Below are positions 26,098 through 34,871 of a DNA stretch of 64,000 nucleotides, in pieces; the first letter of the stretch is position 1, and the number at the start of each line of letters is the position of its first letter. The notes below the pieces were generated by a model. The model saw nothing but the letters and a program-made list of their open reading frames with translations. It had not been told where the DNA came from and did no database searches. Location of the stretch: NCBI GenBank assembly GCA_017436845.1, contig JAFSCJ010000011.1, forward strand, positions 1 through 64,000. Reading direction: 5' to 3'. The DNA is from Muribaculaceae bacterium. GTDB lineage: Bacteria > Bacteroidota > Bacteroidia > Bacteroidales > Muribaculaceae. The position numbers and the translations under genes are program-made.

Positions 26098-26128
26098 TTG
26101 TGAAAGTAGAGGAGTTAATGTAATTTTG
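26098..26128 (+). promoter_or_regulatory. Bacteroidetes-type promoter for the patatin gene
   Basis: TTG (26098-26100), 20 nt, then TAATTTTG (26121-26128), matching the -33/-7 form. It lies just upstream of the ATG at 26149. Confidence 0.6.
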
Positions 26129-26148
26129 AGATATAAAATCTAAGAGAT

Positions 26149-28443
26149 ATGATGCGCGTAAAATCAATAATAATTTTATTGGCAGTTATATTCCCATTTA
26201 TGGCTTTAGCTGATAGTAATCGTGAACAATCAGTGGGCCTTGTTTTGAGTGGAGGAGGAGCTAAGGGTATTGCACACATTGGAGTTATTAAAGCTCTTGA
26301 AGAAAATAATATTCCCATAGATTATATTGCAGGAACATCTATGGGGGCAATTGTGGGAGGATTATATGCAGCCGGGTATACTCCCGATGAGATGATGGAG
26401 TTGATTAAATCTCCTGGATTTGCCAATTGGTCAACCGGTAAAATCGATCCAAATTTAACATATTATTTTGCGAAAAATACGCCTACTCCGGAGTTTGTGA
26501 GCATAAATCTTGGAGATAAAAAGGAACCAAATTCATTGTTACCTCAAGGCTTTATAAACCCATTGCCAATGAATTTTGCTTTTATGGAATTATTTGCGGG
26601 GCATACAGCTCAATGTGATGGAGATTTTGATAATCTTTTTGTCCCTTTCAGATGTGTTGCTTCTGATGTTACTCACAAGCGTAAGATTGTGTGTCGTGAT
26701 GGAGATCTGGGAGATGCTATAAGAGCGTCAATGACCTTCCCCGTTGTATTTTATCCAATAAAGATGAACGGAGTGTGGGTTTATGACGGTGGAATATATG
26801 ATAATTTCCCGGTAGATGTAATGCGAAGTGATTTTGCTCCATCTATAATTATAGGGGTAAATGTTTCATCGGAAGAAGCAGTTAATACAAATGATATCAT
26901 AGACCAACTTGAAAGTATGATTATGCAAGGGAAAATAACGCCTATATCAGAAGATGAGGGAATTTATATCGATTTGGATTTGGACCAATTTGGACTTCTT
27001 GATTTCCCAAAAGCTCAAGATATATACAGCATAGGATATCGTAAGGCAATCGATATGATGGATACAATATCACATCGTGTAACAGCTCGTGTGTCATCTC
27101 AATCAGTAGATTTAAAAAGAGCTGTTTTTAAATCTAAAACACCCCATATAGTGTTTGACTCGGTAAATGTTAAAGGAGGAACTCCTGATGAAAATGATTA
27201 TATACAACATGTGTTTATGTCGCAAGCTGATACCTTTAATATAAACCAAGCAAAGGATGCCTATTATAGCATAATAACTCCCGGCAAATTGAAAAACCTT
27301 GTGCCAAAAGCAATATATAATAATCAAAATGGGTTGTTTACTCTTGATATGGAAGCATCGGTAAAAGATAATTACAGGTTGGCTTTTGGTGGTTATATCT
27401 CATCGTCAACCAATAGTATGTTATTCTTGTCTGGAGGTTATAATACATTGAGTTTTAATTCGGTTGACATGAATTTAAATGCTTGGATAGGACAGAGCTA
27501 CATGGCAGGCGAGTTAAACACTCGAATGTACTTGCGCACTTCTTTTCCTTCATATTTTAAACTGCAAGCTATTGTTTCTCGATATAAATTCTATGAAAGT
27601 GAGAGCTTGTTTTATGAAGACAATCTCCCTACATTTATTTCAAATACTGAGGCTTATGCTCGATTGAGTTATAGTGTGGGAGTTGGTCGTAGAGGTATGT
27701 TTGAAATAGGAGCAGGTTATGGATATCTGCAAGACAACTACTATCAAAGCAATGTTATAGATTTTTCGGCAGGTGAGCGAGATAAAAGTTATTATAATTT
27801 AGGTCAAGCATTTGCAAGATATGAGTATAATTCTTTGAATGATAAAGTTTATCCAACAGAAGGTGCTTACTATCGACTAAATGCAATGGGGATAATGGGA
27901 GATTATAATTATAGACCGCATGATGGAATCAATCATACAAGTGATGATATATATTGGGGACAAATGGAATTTAATGCAGAAAATTACTTTTCATTGACTC
28001 GTAAATTTAAAATTGGTACAGAGCTAAATCTATTGGCTTCAACAAAAAAGTTGATGCATAATTACTATGCATCTATTGTTCAAGCGCCTGCATTTTCCCC
28101 CACTGCATCTTCCTATAATGCCTTTAATCCAGCATTCAGGGCTAATTCTTATGCTACATTAGGTTTGAAACCGATATGGAGAATATCAAGTACCTTTCAA
28201 TTGCGAGGTGAATTTCATACATTTATGCCATTTCGCAAGATAAATGAAAATCCATTGGACTTTTCTCCCTATTATGGAAAATGGTTTGCTGATCCTGAAT
28301 TTATAGGTGAGGTGTCAGCTGTTTTTAGATTGCCATTTGCATCATTGAGTGTCTATGGTAATTATATGAGTTATCCGGCACGTAATTGGGGATTTGGTTT
28401 ATCATTTGGATTATTCTTCATGGCACCCAAGTTTATAAACTAA
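26149..28443 (+). CDS. Patatin-like phospholipase fused to an outer-membrane beta-barrel
   Basis: This 764-residue protein has a signal peptide (about 1-21). The patatin domain (about 25-310) has the oxyanion loop GGGAKG, the nucleophile in GTSMGAIVGG and the catalytic Asp in VYDGGIYDN (near residue 212). The rest contains a POTRA-like linker (about 325-400) and a barrel of the BamA/surface-antigen type (about 410-764), ending in a hydrophobic/aromatic strand. This is the PlpD/RssA-like type Vd-related design, in which a lipase is carried by its own outer-membrane barrel. It is transcribed from its own promoter and ends inside a bidirectional terminator. Confidence 0.88.
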   Translation: MMRVKSIIILLAVIFPFMALADSNREQSVGLVLSGGGAKGIAHIGVIKALEENNIPIDYIAGTSMGAIVGGLYAAGYTPDEMMELIKSPGFANWSTGKIDPNLTYYFAKNTPTPEFVSINLGDKKEPNSLLPQGFINPLPMNFAFMELFAGHTAQCDGDFDNLFVPFRCVASDVTHKRKIVCRDGDLGDAIRASMTFPVVFYPIKMNGVWVYDGGIYDNFPVDVMRSDFAPSIIIGVNVSSEEAVNTNDIIDQLESMIMQGKITPISEDEGIYIDLDLDQFGLLDFPKAQDIYSIGYRKAIDMMDTISHRVTARVSSQSVDLKRAVFKSKTPHIVFDSVNVKGGTPDENDYIQHVFMSQADTFNINQAKDAYYSIITPGKLKNLVPKAIYNNQNGLFTLDMEASVKDNYRLAFGGYISSSTNSMLFLSGGYNTLSFNSVDMNLNAWIGQSYMAGELNTRMYLRTSFPSYFKLQAIVSRYKFYESESLFYEDNLPTFISNTEAYARLSYSVGVGRRGMFEIGAGYGYLQDNYYQSNVIDFSAGERDKSYYNLGQAFARYEYNSLNDKVYPTEGAYYRLNAMGIMGDYNYRPHDGINHTSDDIYWGQMEFNAENYFSLTRKFKIGTELNLLASTKKLMHNYYASIVQAPAFSPTASSYNAFNPAFRANSYATLGLKPIWRISSTFQLRGEFHTFMPFRKINENPLDFSPYYGKWFADPEFIGEVSAVFRLPFASLSVYGNYMSYPARNWGFGLSFGLFFMAPKFIN

Positions 28444-28475
28444 AAGAAACGATCGTTAGACCGTTTCTTTTTTAG
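28440..28475. terminator. Bidirectional terminator between convergent genes
   Basis: CTAAAAGAAACG and CGTTTCTTTTTTAG form a stem of 10 bp or more around an ~10-nt loop, with a T-run on each strand. The stop codons of both the patatin gene (+) and the ribbon-helix-helix gene (-) lie within it. Confidence 0.8.
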
Positions 28476-28656
28476 ACTTATTTCTGGATTTTAAGCGACC
28501 GCTTTTTCGCAAGGCTTCTGCAATAATCCATTGTAATTGCCCGTTTGTGGAGCGGAACTCATCGGCAGCCCATTTTTCAATTGCATTCATTGTTTCGGCA
28601 TCAATGCGCAATACAAATGATTTGATGCGAGGCTCTTTCTTTGTATTGTCAGCCAT
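28456..28656 (-). CDS. Small ribbon-helix-helix (Arc-like) DNA-binding protein
   Basis: This 66-residue basic protein has an Arc/MetJ-type pattern: the strand KSFVLRID, then ETMNAIEKWAADEF and GQLQWIIAEALRKSG as two helices, and a Lys/Arg-rich tail. Such proteins bind DNA as dimers. It starts 9 nt after the stop of the SPFH-domain gene, so the two are probably one transcript. There is no toxin-like partner, so a toxin-antitoxin role is not supported. In related bacteria the same small gene often follows an SPFH gene, but its target is unknown to me. Confidence 0.78.
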   Translation of the reverse strand: MADNTKKEPRIKSFVLRIDAETMNAIEKWAADEFRSTNGQLQWIIAEALRKSGRLKSRNKSKKETV

Positions 28657-28665
28657 AATAATTGA

Positions 28666-29610
28666 TTAATGGTTGAGTGTGCCTGTATTTATTACCGGTT
28701 GAGCCGATTCATCGGCACATAGAACGACAAGCAGGTTGCTCACCATTGCTGCACGTTTATCCTCATCGAGTTCGATATTTTCTGCCCCAAGTTTGTCAAG
28801 AGCAAGTTTAACCATAGAAACAGCTCCTTCAACAATCTTTTCGCGAGCGGCAATAACGGCAGTAGCTTGCTGGCGACGAAGCATTACGGCTGCAATTTCG
28901 GGAGCATAAGTCAAGTAGTTGATGCGAGCCTCTTGAACTTCAATGCCGGCAAACTCAAGGCGTTCATTGAGTTTTTCGATGAGTAAATCATTGATTTCAT
29001 CGCCACCTGAGCGTAATGTCAATTCGCTGTCATCATCGGTAGTGTCTTTATTGTCATCGTAGGCATAATGCCCAGCCACTTCCCGAAGAGCCGCATCACT
29101 TTGTATGCGCACATATTTTTCAAATGCGTTCATGCGCATTGCTGTGCCTTGATTGCCTGCAATGCTTTGAGCATCAATCTCAAACATGGCTTTGTAGGTG
29201 TCTTTAAGTTTCCACACGATAACCATACCTATCAAAATTGGGTTACCTTCTTTATCATTAACTTTAATGGGCTCAACATCAAGGTTGCGAGCGCGCAATG
29301 TAAGTCGTTTGCGAGAAACAAAAGGATTTATCCAATAGAATCCGTTATGTGTAAATGTTCCTTTGTAGTTGCCAAAAAATATCATTACAATAGCTTCGTT
29401 AGGCTCAAGAGTAAAAAATCCAATTAACCCTATGAAATCCAATATTGCTAAAATAATACCTCCTGTAATAAATAGTGCATCTTCGGCATTAGCTCCTATC
29501 ACGATAGAGTATATAGCTCCAGCCATAATTAATAACCACAATAGTAGTGCAATAAATCCGTTTATAAGCAATCCGTTATAAACAATCTCTTTTTTGTTTT
29601 CAGTATTCAT
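28666..29610 (-). CDS. SPFH/Band 7 membrane protein (prohibitin/stomatin-like)
   Basis: This 314-residue protein has two hydrophobic segments near the N-terminus (about 12-34 and 41-61). An SPFH domain follows (about 70-250), with [18 protein letters not shown] at its beginning and [20 protein letters not shown] at its end. These proteins form ring-like or raft-associated scaffolds in the inner membrane and often help regulate proteases such as FtsH. It is transcribed away from the 29766 gene from a good -33/-7 promoter and is followed by the ribbon-helix-helix gene. Confidence 0.88.
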   Translation of the reverse strand: MNTENKKEIVYNGLLINGFIALLLWLLIMAGAIYSIVIGANAEDALFITGGIILAILDFIGLIGFFTLEPNEAIVMIFFGNYKGTFTHNGFYWINPFVSRKRLTLRARNLDVEPIKVNDKEGNPILIGMVIVWKLKDTYKAMFEIDAQSIAGNQGTAMRMNAFEKYVRIQSDAALREVAGHYAYDDNKDTTDDDSELTLRSGGDEINDLLIEKLNERLEFAGIEVQEARINYLTYAPEIAAVMLRRQQATAVIAAREKIVEGAVSMVKLALDKLGAENIELDEDKRAAMVSNLLVVLCADESAQPVINTGTLNH

Positions 29611-29646
29611 ATTTGTATAATTTGAAATGATATTAAAATGATATCA

Positions 29647-29677
29647 CAAATATAGACCAAAAGTTTCAAAAAAACAA
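29647..29677 (-). promoter_or_regulatory. Promoter for the SPFH gene
   Basis: On the - strand, TTG (29675-29677), 20 nt, then TATATTTG (29647-29654). The start of transcription would fall about 30 nt before the ATG at 29610. Confidence 0.6.
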
Positions 29678-29765
29678 TACTTCTTTATTTCTTATGATTT
29701 GATTTTGCATTATATTTGTACATGCCGGTTGAATTATATTTGGCTATTATAGTATATTTTTTGAT

Positions 29766-30068
29766 ATGAAACGCATAGATGTTAAGACTCAACGGAAATT
29801 ATATTGGTTATTTATTCCATTGGTAATTGTCGTATTGTTAGAAATGACATACCTCTGGTTTAATGTAAATATACTAAAACTTTGGTTTGGGGTAAACATC
29901 AATATATTGACATGGTGTAAACCTGCACTTATAGCGTCTGTTTTAATAATATTTGTGGGATATTCCATCGCTGCATTAAAACAGAAATGTTGGGGGGAGT
30001 TTGCCATTGCAATAGTAGTTTTTGTTATAATGCTTTTAAATATGACCAATATCTTGATAGAGCTATAA
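29766..30068 (+). CDS. Small membrane protein, unknown function
   Basis: This 100-residue protein has three hydrophobic stretches (about 14-33, 52-71 and 76-97), basic residues at the N-terminus and no known motif that I recognise. It lies alone between the SPFH gene (divergent) and argD. Two TATATTTG boxes (29711-29718 and 29735-29742) could serve as its promoter. Homologues and function cannot be judged from the sequence. Confidence 0.55.
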   Translation: MKRIDVKTQRKLYWLFIPLVIVVLLEMTYLWFNVNILKLWFGVNINILTWCKPALIASVLIIFVGYSIAALKQKCWGEFAIAIVVFVIMLLNMTNILIEL

Positions 30069-30175
30069 GCAAAAGTACTCTACAAACAATAATATTGTTA
30101 TTTTTTTGAGAGTTTTTATCGCAAAATGATAGAATATGACTAATTTTGTGAATAGAAAATAAACAAAATTGAAAA

Positions 30176-31303
30176 ATGAAATTATTTGACGTATATCCGT
30201 TGTTTGATATAGAGATTGTAAAGGGAGAAGGGTGTTACACCTATGATGCCGAAGGGAATAAATATCTTGATCTTTATGGAGGTCATGCTGTTATTTCAGT
30301 GGGGCACTCTCATCCTCATTATTTGAAAGCTTTGCAAGAACAAGCATCGAAACTTGTGTTTTATTCAAATTCGGTAATTAATAGCTTACAACAAAAATTA
30401 GCCGACAAATTGGGTAAAATATCAGGTTATGATGATTATCAATTGTTCTTGATAAATTCAGGTGCTGAAGCCAATGAGAATGCGTTGAAGCTTGCTTCGT
30501 TCCACACAGGCAAAAAACGTGTTATTGCATTTGGTAAGGCATTCCATGGTCGCACATCTCTTGCTGTTGAGGCAACAGATAATCCTAAGATTATTGCACC
30601 AATTAATGCAAACAATCATGTAACATTCCTCACTCTTAACGATATTGATGCTGTCAAGGCTGAGTTGGAGAAAGGTGATGTGTGTGCGGTGATTGTTGAG
30701 GGTATTCAAGGCGTTGGAGGAATTAGAATTCCAACCGCAGAATTTCTTCATGGCATTCGTCAATTGTGTGATGAATATGACGCTGTGATGATTTTGGACG
30801 AAATCCAATCAGGTTATGGTCGCTCAGGAAAATTCTTTGCTCACCAACATTCAGGTGTGCGTCCCGATATAATCACAATAGCCAAAGGTATTGCTAACGG
30901 TTTCCCAATGGGAGGTGTGTTAATCAGTCCAAAATTTGTGCCTGTTTATGGTCAGTTGGGAACAACGTTTGGCGGAAATCACCTTGCTTGCGCAGCTGCA
31001 ATTGCAGTGCTTGAGATTTTTGAAAAAGAAAATCTTGTTGAAAATGCTCGCAAAGTGGGAGAGTATCTGATTACAGAATTGAAGAAATTCCCACAAATAA
31101 AAGAAGTGAGAGGCGAAGGCTTGATGATAGGAATGGAATTTGACTATCCTGTAAAAGAATTGCGTTCTCGTTTGATTCATGAGCAACGAGTGTTTACCGG
31201 TGCATCAGGAACAAATGTGGTGAGATTGTTGCCACCGCTTGTGTTGACAATGGAGCAAGCCTCTGATTTTATTACTCGATTTAAGAAAGCTCTCGAAGCA
31301 TAA
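30176..31303 (+). CDS. argD: Acetylornithine/succinylornithine-type aminotransferase
   Basis: This 375-residue PLP-dependent class III aminotransferase has LINSGAEANENALKLA (PLP phosphate region), ILDEIQSGYGRSGKFF, then IAKGIANGFPMGG with the Schiff-base Lys, and TTFGGNHLACAAA. In Bacteroidetes the arginine pathway uses N-succinylated intermediates, so the substrate may be N2-succinylornithine; this is family knowledge and is not visible here. proC follows after 11 nt, linking ornithine/arginine and proline metabolism. A weak TAATTTTG box (30141-30148) lies upstream. The rest of the arginine cluster is not in the window. Confidence 0.86.
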   Translation: MKLFDVYPLFDIEIVKGEGCYTYDAEGNKYLDLYGGHAVISVGHSHPHYLKALQEQASKLVFYSNSVINSLQQKLADKLGKISGYDDYQLFLINSGAEANENALKLASFHTGKKRVIAFGKAFHGRTSLAVEATDNPKIIAPINANNHVTFLTLNDIDAVKAELEKGDVCAVIVEGIQGVGGIRIPTAEFLHGIRQLCDEYDAVMILDEIQSGYGRSGKFFAHQHSGVRPDIITIAKGIANGFPMGGVLISPKFVPVYGQLGTTFGGNHLACAAAIAVLEIFEKENLVENARKVGEYLITELKKFPQIKEVRGEGLMIGMEFDYPVKELRSRLIHEQRVFTGASGTNVVRLLPPLVLTMEQASDFITRFKKALEA

Positions 31304-31314
31304 TAAGCAATATT

Positions 31315-32097
31315 ATGAAGATAAGTATTATAGGTGCAGGTAATATGGGTGGCGCAATTGCGCGTGGTCTTGCTCATAGCAATCTTGAAATAGAAATCGC
31401 TGTTGCCGATTTAGCTGTAGATAAATTAGATGAGTTAAAGCAAGAATGTCCTGCAATTAAAACATCTATCAATAGTTGTGAGATTGTCGAAGGTGCCGAT
31501 GTTGTGTTGCTTGCAGTGAAGCCATGGCTTGTTCAACCGGTATTGGCTTCTATTGAAGATAAATTTGATGCCACATTGCAAGTGTTGTTATCAATAGCTG
31601 CCGGTGTTGCAATTGATGATATCAAGTCGTGGGTTAAAAATCCCGATGATGCAGTTATCTTTAGAGCTATCCCTAATACGGCTATTTCAATCCACCAAAG
31701 TATGACTTTTGTGTGTCATAGTACTAATGCTTCGGCTGAACAAGTTGCAGTGGTGAAATCTATATTTGATGAATTAGGGAAGGCTGCAGTAATCGAAGAA
31801 CGATTGATGTCGGCAGCAACTTCGTTATGTTCATGCGGTATCGCTTTTGCGATGCGTTATGTGCGTGCAGCAACTGAGGGTGGTGTAGAACTTGGGATTT
31901 ATCCTGAACAAAGTAAAGAGTATGTCCTACAAACATTGCGTGGTGCCATAGAACTGCTTGAAGCAACAGGTAATAACCCGGAGGTGGAGATTGACAAGGT
32001 AACAACCCCCGGTGGTATTACAATAAAAGGTCTTAACGCAATGGAAGCCAATGGATTTACCAATGCTGTAATACAAGGTCTTAAGGCGTCAAAATAA
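31315..32097 (+). CDS. proC: Pyrroline-5-carboxylate reductase
   Basis: This 260-residue enzyme reduces 1-pyrroline-5-carboxylate to proline with NAD(P)H. The Rossmann start IIGAGNMGGAIARGL is at residues 4-18, followed by VLLAVKPWLV, RAIPNTAISI and the C-terminal TPGGITIKGLNAMEANG, the family's conserved dimerisation/active-site segment. It is 11 nt after argD and 12 nt before ssb, so all three may be co-transcribed. Confidence 0.93.
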   Translation: MKISIIGAGNMGGAIARGLAHSNLEIEIAVADLAVDKLDELKQECPAIKTSINSCEIVEGADVVLLAVKPWLVQPVLASIEDKFDATLQVLLSIAAGVAIDDIKSWVKNPDDAVIFRAIPNTAISIHQSMTFVCHSTNASAEQVAVVKSIFDELGKAAVIEERLMSAATSLCSCGIAFAMRYVRAATEGGVELGIYPEQSKEYVLQTLRGAIELLEATGNNPEVEIDKVTTPGGITIKGLNAMEANGFTNAVIQGLKASK

Positions 32098-32109
32098 ACG
32101 AATAGAGAG

Positions 32110-32448
32110 ATGTCGGTAAATAAAGTAATATTAGTGGGAAACGTAGGGCAAGATCCGCAAATCAGATATGTGGAGACGCGTGCCGTCGCTTCATTGTCTC
32201 TTGCGACAACAGATCGCGCTTATACAACATCTGCCGGAGTACAAATGCCGGAACGCACTGAGTGGCACAATTTGGTGATGTGGGATAAGTTGGCAGAAAT
32301 AGCCGAGAAATACATTAGAAAAGGGACAAAATTATATGTTGAAGGGAAGTTACGCACTCGCACTTGGGAAGATCGCAATGCGATAAAGCGCACTGTTACT
32401 GAAATATATGTAGAAAATTTGGATATCCTATCACGTCCACAATCTTAG
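32110..32448 (+). CDS. ssb: Single-stranded DNA-binding protein, short form without acidic tail
   Basis: This 112-residue protein is one OB fold: NKVILVGNVGQDPQIRY, then ATTDRAYTT, TEWHNLVMWDKLAE, KGTKLYVEGKLRTRTWED and a final IYVENLDIL. It ends soon after the fold (SRPQS) and lacks the Gly/Pro-rich linker and the acidic DDDIPF-like tip used by SSB to recruit repair proteins. It is therefore either a secondary SSB or one that works without that tail. It lies between proC and an unknown exported protein. Confidence 0.87.
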   Translation: MSVNKVILVGNVGQDPQIRYVETRAVASLSLATTDRAYTTSAGVQMPERTEWHNLVMWDKLAEIAEKYIRKGTKLYVEGKLRTRTWEDRNAIKRTVTEIYVENLDILSRPQS

Positions 32449-32454
32449 ATTATA

Positions 32455-33069
32455 ATGAAGAAAATGATATCGATTGCCATCATTGGACTTATGTTGCCAA
32501 TGGTGGCAATTGCGCAAAAAGTAAACTCTAATGAGGTCAAAACAGCAGTAGAGCGCATAATGGTAGATTACCTGGCGTCAACATTGCAAGATATTTATAA
32601 AAGTTTCTTCCAGGATAAATTTGGTCCGGAGCATATAATAAGTGATACTATTGCTGCTAAAAAATACCTTTTAAGTGAGTTGAATAGAGATGATATAGAT
32701 TCAGTTGTAATATTAGAGCCAACAGGAATTAAGGGGAATTATATCAGAGTAGGCTTGGGCGCAATAAAGTCAGGGAAAGTCGATGTATCAGCCTTTTTTA
32801 ATGCATTTATTAGAAGTGCCAATGTTACAGATAAATCTGTTGTAGAACAATGGGCTGGTGAATGGGTTGAGGCTGTAAAAGTTATAGATGAAATGAATTT
32901 AAATCTTGAGAATTACGAAGTCGATAAACAAGCTATTTCTCAGGTTTTGCAACGAGGACGATATGTAATGCATCACAGTAGTCAATATCGAGAAGCTTAT
33001 AATCCTCATTATAGAATAATAGCTAAAGATATTTTTGAGACAGAGATATTGCCACTATTAAATAAATAA
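32455..33069 (+). CDS. Exported protein of unknown function
   Basis: This 204-residue protein has a clear signal peptide (MKKMISIAIIGLMLPMVAIAQ) and a helical, charged mature part with no motif that I recognise. It begins 6 nt after ssb and ends in the bidirectional terminator at 33061-33100. It is probably periplasmic, because no lipobox or T9SS domain is seen. Confidence 0.7.
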   Translation: MKKMISIAIIGLMLPMVAIAQKVNSNEVKTAVERIMVDYLASTLQDIYKSFFQDKFGPEHIISDTIAAKKYLLSELNRDDIDSVVILEPTGIKGNYIRVGLGAIKSGKVDVSAFFNAFIRSANVTDKSVVEQWAGEWVEAVKVIDEMNLNLENYEVDKQAISQVLQRGRYVMHHSSQYREAYNPHYRIIAKDIFETEILPLLNK

Positions 33070-33100
33070 GGCGAGTTCATTAAAACTCGCCTTATTTATT
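33061..33100. terminator. Bidirectional terminator with 17-bp perfect stem
   Basis: AATAAATAAGGCGAGTT (33061-33077) pairs with AACTCGCCTTATTTATT (33084-33100) around a 6-nt loop. It separates the + strand 32455-33069 gene from the - strand MltD gene and has T/A-rich flanks for both directions. Confidence 0.88.
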
Positions 33101-33103
33101 GGT

Positions 33104-34849
33104 CTATTTTTGTGGGATTTTTAATTTTTGTCCAACTTTAATCTTAGTTCCACTGATGTTATTGGCTTTTTGTATTTGTTTTACTGTTACGCCATATATT
33201 TCAGCAATTTTGCCAAGATTTTCACCTTTACGCACTTTGTGGGTGGTGTATTGAGAGTTACTTTGCTGAATTTTATTTTGAGGTATTTTGAGGCGTTGAC
33301 CTATTTGTATTCTTGTATCTGTGAGATTGTTGGCTTGCTTGATTTGAGTTACTGTTACACCATATATTTCAGCAATTTTACCAAGATTTTCACCTTTACG
33401 CACTTTGTGGGTAGTGTATTGAGACTTTTTCTCTTTTTTCTTTGGTTTTGTTTCTTGGTAAGCTGGTTTTGTCTCTGTTTTAGAAGCCGGTTTTACTGTA
33501 TCAGCAGATGTCTTTGATGTAGAGTCGGCAATCGCGGTAGGATTGGCCGATGTCGTTGTTGAGTCATCTTTTACAACGCGAGTGCGAGTGTATTTTATGA
33601 TCTTAAGCGTTTTTCCATGTTTAAGTTTATTGCTACGAAGACCATTCCACTTCTTGATGTCATCGGCGTCAACATCATAGCGACGTGCAATTTTGCGGAG
33701 GTTTTCATTCTTTTTGACTTTGTGATAAAGAACTTCTTCCTTAACTATATATTTGCCGTTTGGATCGTTAAAATATTCACCTGGCTCAACTACAGTGCGA
33801 CGTTTGTATTTATCAACATCATAGTTTGCAATGCTATCTTCACTCATTATGTAGCAATGTACTTGTTGAGATGGAAGTATTAATGCGTATGGGTGTATAT
33901 CTCCGGGAATAACATCTTTGAGATATTGTGGATTTAATGTCCTAATCTCTTCGATGGGGATATCAAGCACTGCTGAAATTTGTTTGAAATGGATGCGTCT
34001 TGAAACATGTATAGTATCAGTGATTAAAGGTCGTTTTGCAAGAGCCGGACTGATATTATGATGATGATAATAGTTCATAATATAGCATGCTGCAATAAAT
34101 GCAGGTACATATCCGCGAGTTTCTTTTGGCAGGTGGTGGTATATTGCCCAATAGTCGGGATTGGCAGCTCCACTTCGGCGAATTGCTTTGTTTACGTTGC
34201 CTGGTCCGCAATTATATGCGGCAATAGCGAGAGACCAATCGTTAAAAGTTTCATATAATTGTTTTAGATATTTTGCACCCATATCGGAAGAACGAATTGG
34301 GTCTCGGCGTTCATCGATTAAAGAGTTGATTTCCATTCCCAATCCTTTTGCAGTTGGGCGCATGAATTGCCACAATCCAACAGCTTTAGCAGGAGATTTT
34401 GCATATGGATTTAGTGCTGATTCGATAACGGGTAGATATTTAAGCTCTTCGGGAAGACCTTCTTTGTCAAGAGCCGCTTCAAAAATAGGCAGATAATAAA
34501 GGCTCATCCCTAACATGCGCTCAACCAAATCCCGTTTTCTGATATACATTTCAATGTTAGATTTTACAATGCTATTGAAAGGCATATCAATTACGTATGG
34601 TAGCTTCCCAAGTCGATCGATGTAAACATCATCGGTTGCGCCTACAGTTGATTTATTGCTTCTGTTTGCTAACTCGATATAGTTTTGCATATACCAGTTT
34701 TCCATCATTTTCTTTGTGTCAGTTTCAAAACTTGATGGATAAACGATATCGTTATCGGTTATTGAATGTTTTAGAGATAGAATATTTTCATCAGCTATTG
34801 AGTATATTGATGAGCAGCCTATTAACAGAGATAATAAAAATTTTTTCAT
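33104..34849 (-). CDS. mltD: MltD-like lytic transglycosylase with three LysM domains
   Basis: This 581-residue envelope protein has an N-terminal signal (about 1-19). The SLT (GH23) domain is at about 115-255, with the catalytic Glu143 in LPVIESALNPYA, then GLWQFMRPTAKGLG and AAYNCGPGNVN. A LysM domain lies at about 374-417, followed by a Ser/Thr/Lys-rich linker (about 425-470) and two nearly identical LysM domains (about 474-518 and 534-579). It cleaves glycan strands with formation of 1,6-anhydroMurNAc. It is downstream of DUF5683, ParB and ParA, a conserved Bacteroidetes order. The repeated LysM coding sequences are also similar as DNA. Confidence 0.9.
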   Translation of the reverse strand: MKKFLLSLLIGCSSIYSIADENILSLKHSITDNDIVYPSSFETDTKKMMENWYMQNYIELANRSNKSTVGATDDVYIDRLGKLPYVIDMPFNSIVKSNIEMYIRKRDLVERMLGMSLYYLPIFEAALDKEGLPEELKYLPVIESALNPYAKSPAKAVGLWQFMRPTAKGLGMEINSLIDERRDPIRSSDMGAKYLKQLYETFNDWSLAIAAYNCGPGNVNKAIRRSGAANPDYWAIYHHLPKETRGYVPAFIAACYIMNYYHHHNISPALAKRPLITDTIHVSRRIHFKQISAVLDIPIEEIRTLNPQYLKDVIPGDIHPYALILPSQQVHCYIMSEDSIANYDVDKYKRRTVVEPGEYFNDPNGKYIVKEEVLYHKVKKNENLRKIARRYDVDADDIKKWNGLRSNKLKHGKTLKIIKYTRTRVVKDDSTTTSANPTAIADSTSKTSADTVKPASKTETKPAYQETKPKKKEKKSQYTTHKVRKGENLGKIAEIYGVTVTQIKQANNLTDTRIQIGQRLKIPQNKIQQSNSQYTTHKVRKGENLGKIAEIYGVTVKQIQKANNISGTKIKVGQKLKIPQK

Positions 34850-34871
34850 TGATAATTATGTGATAATGATA

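Noticed and set aside
33128..33517. + strand frame of 129 residues with hydrophobic repeats
   Set aside because: Antisense to the duplicated LysM domains of MltD; the repeat-like look comes from those domains.
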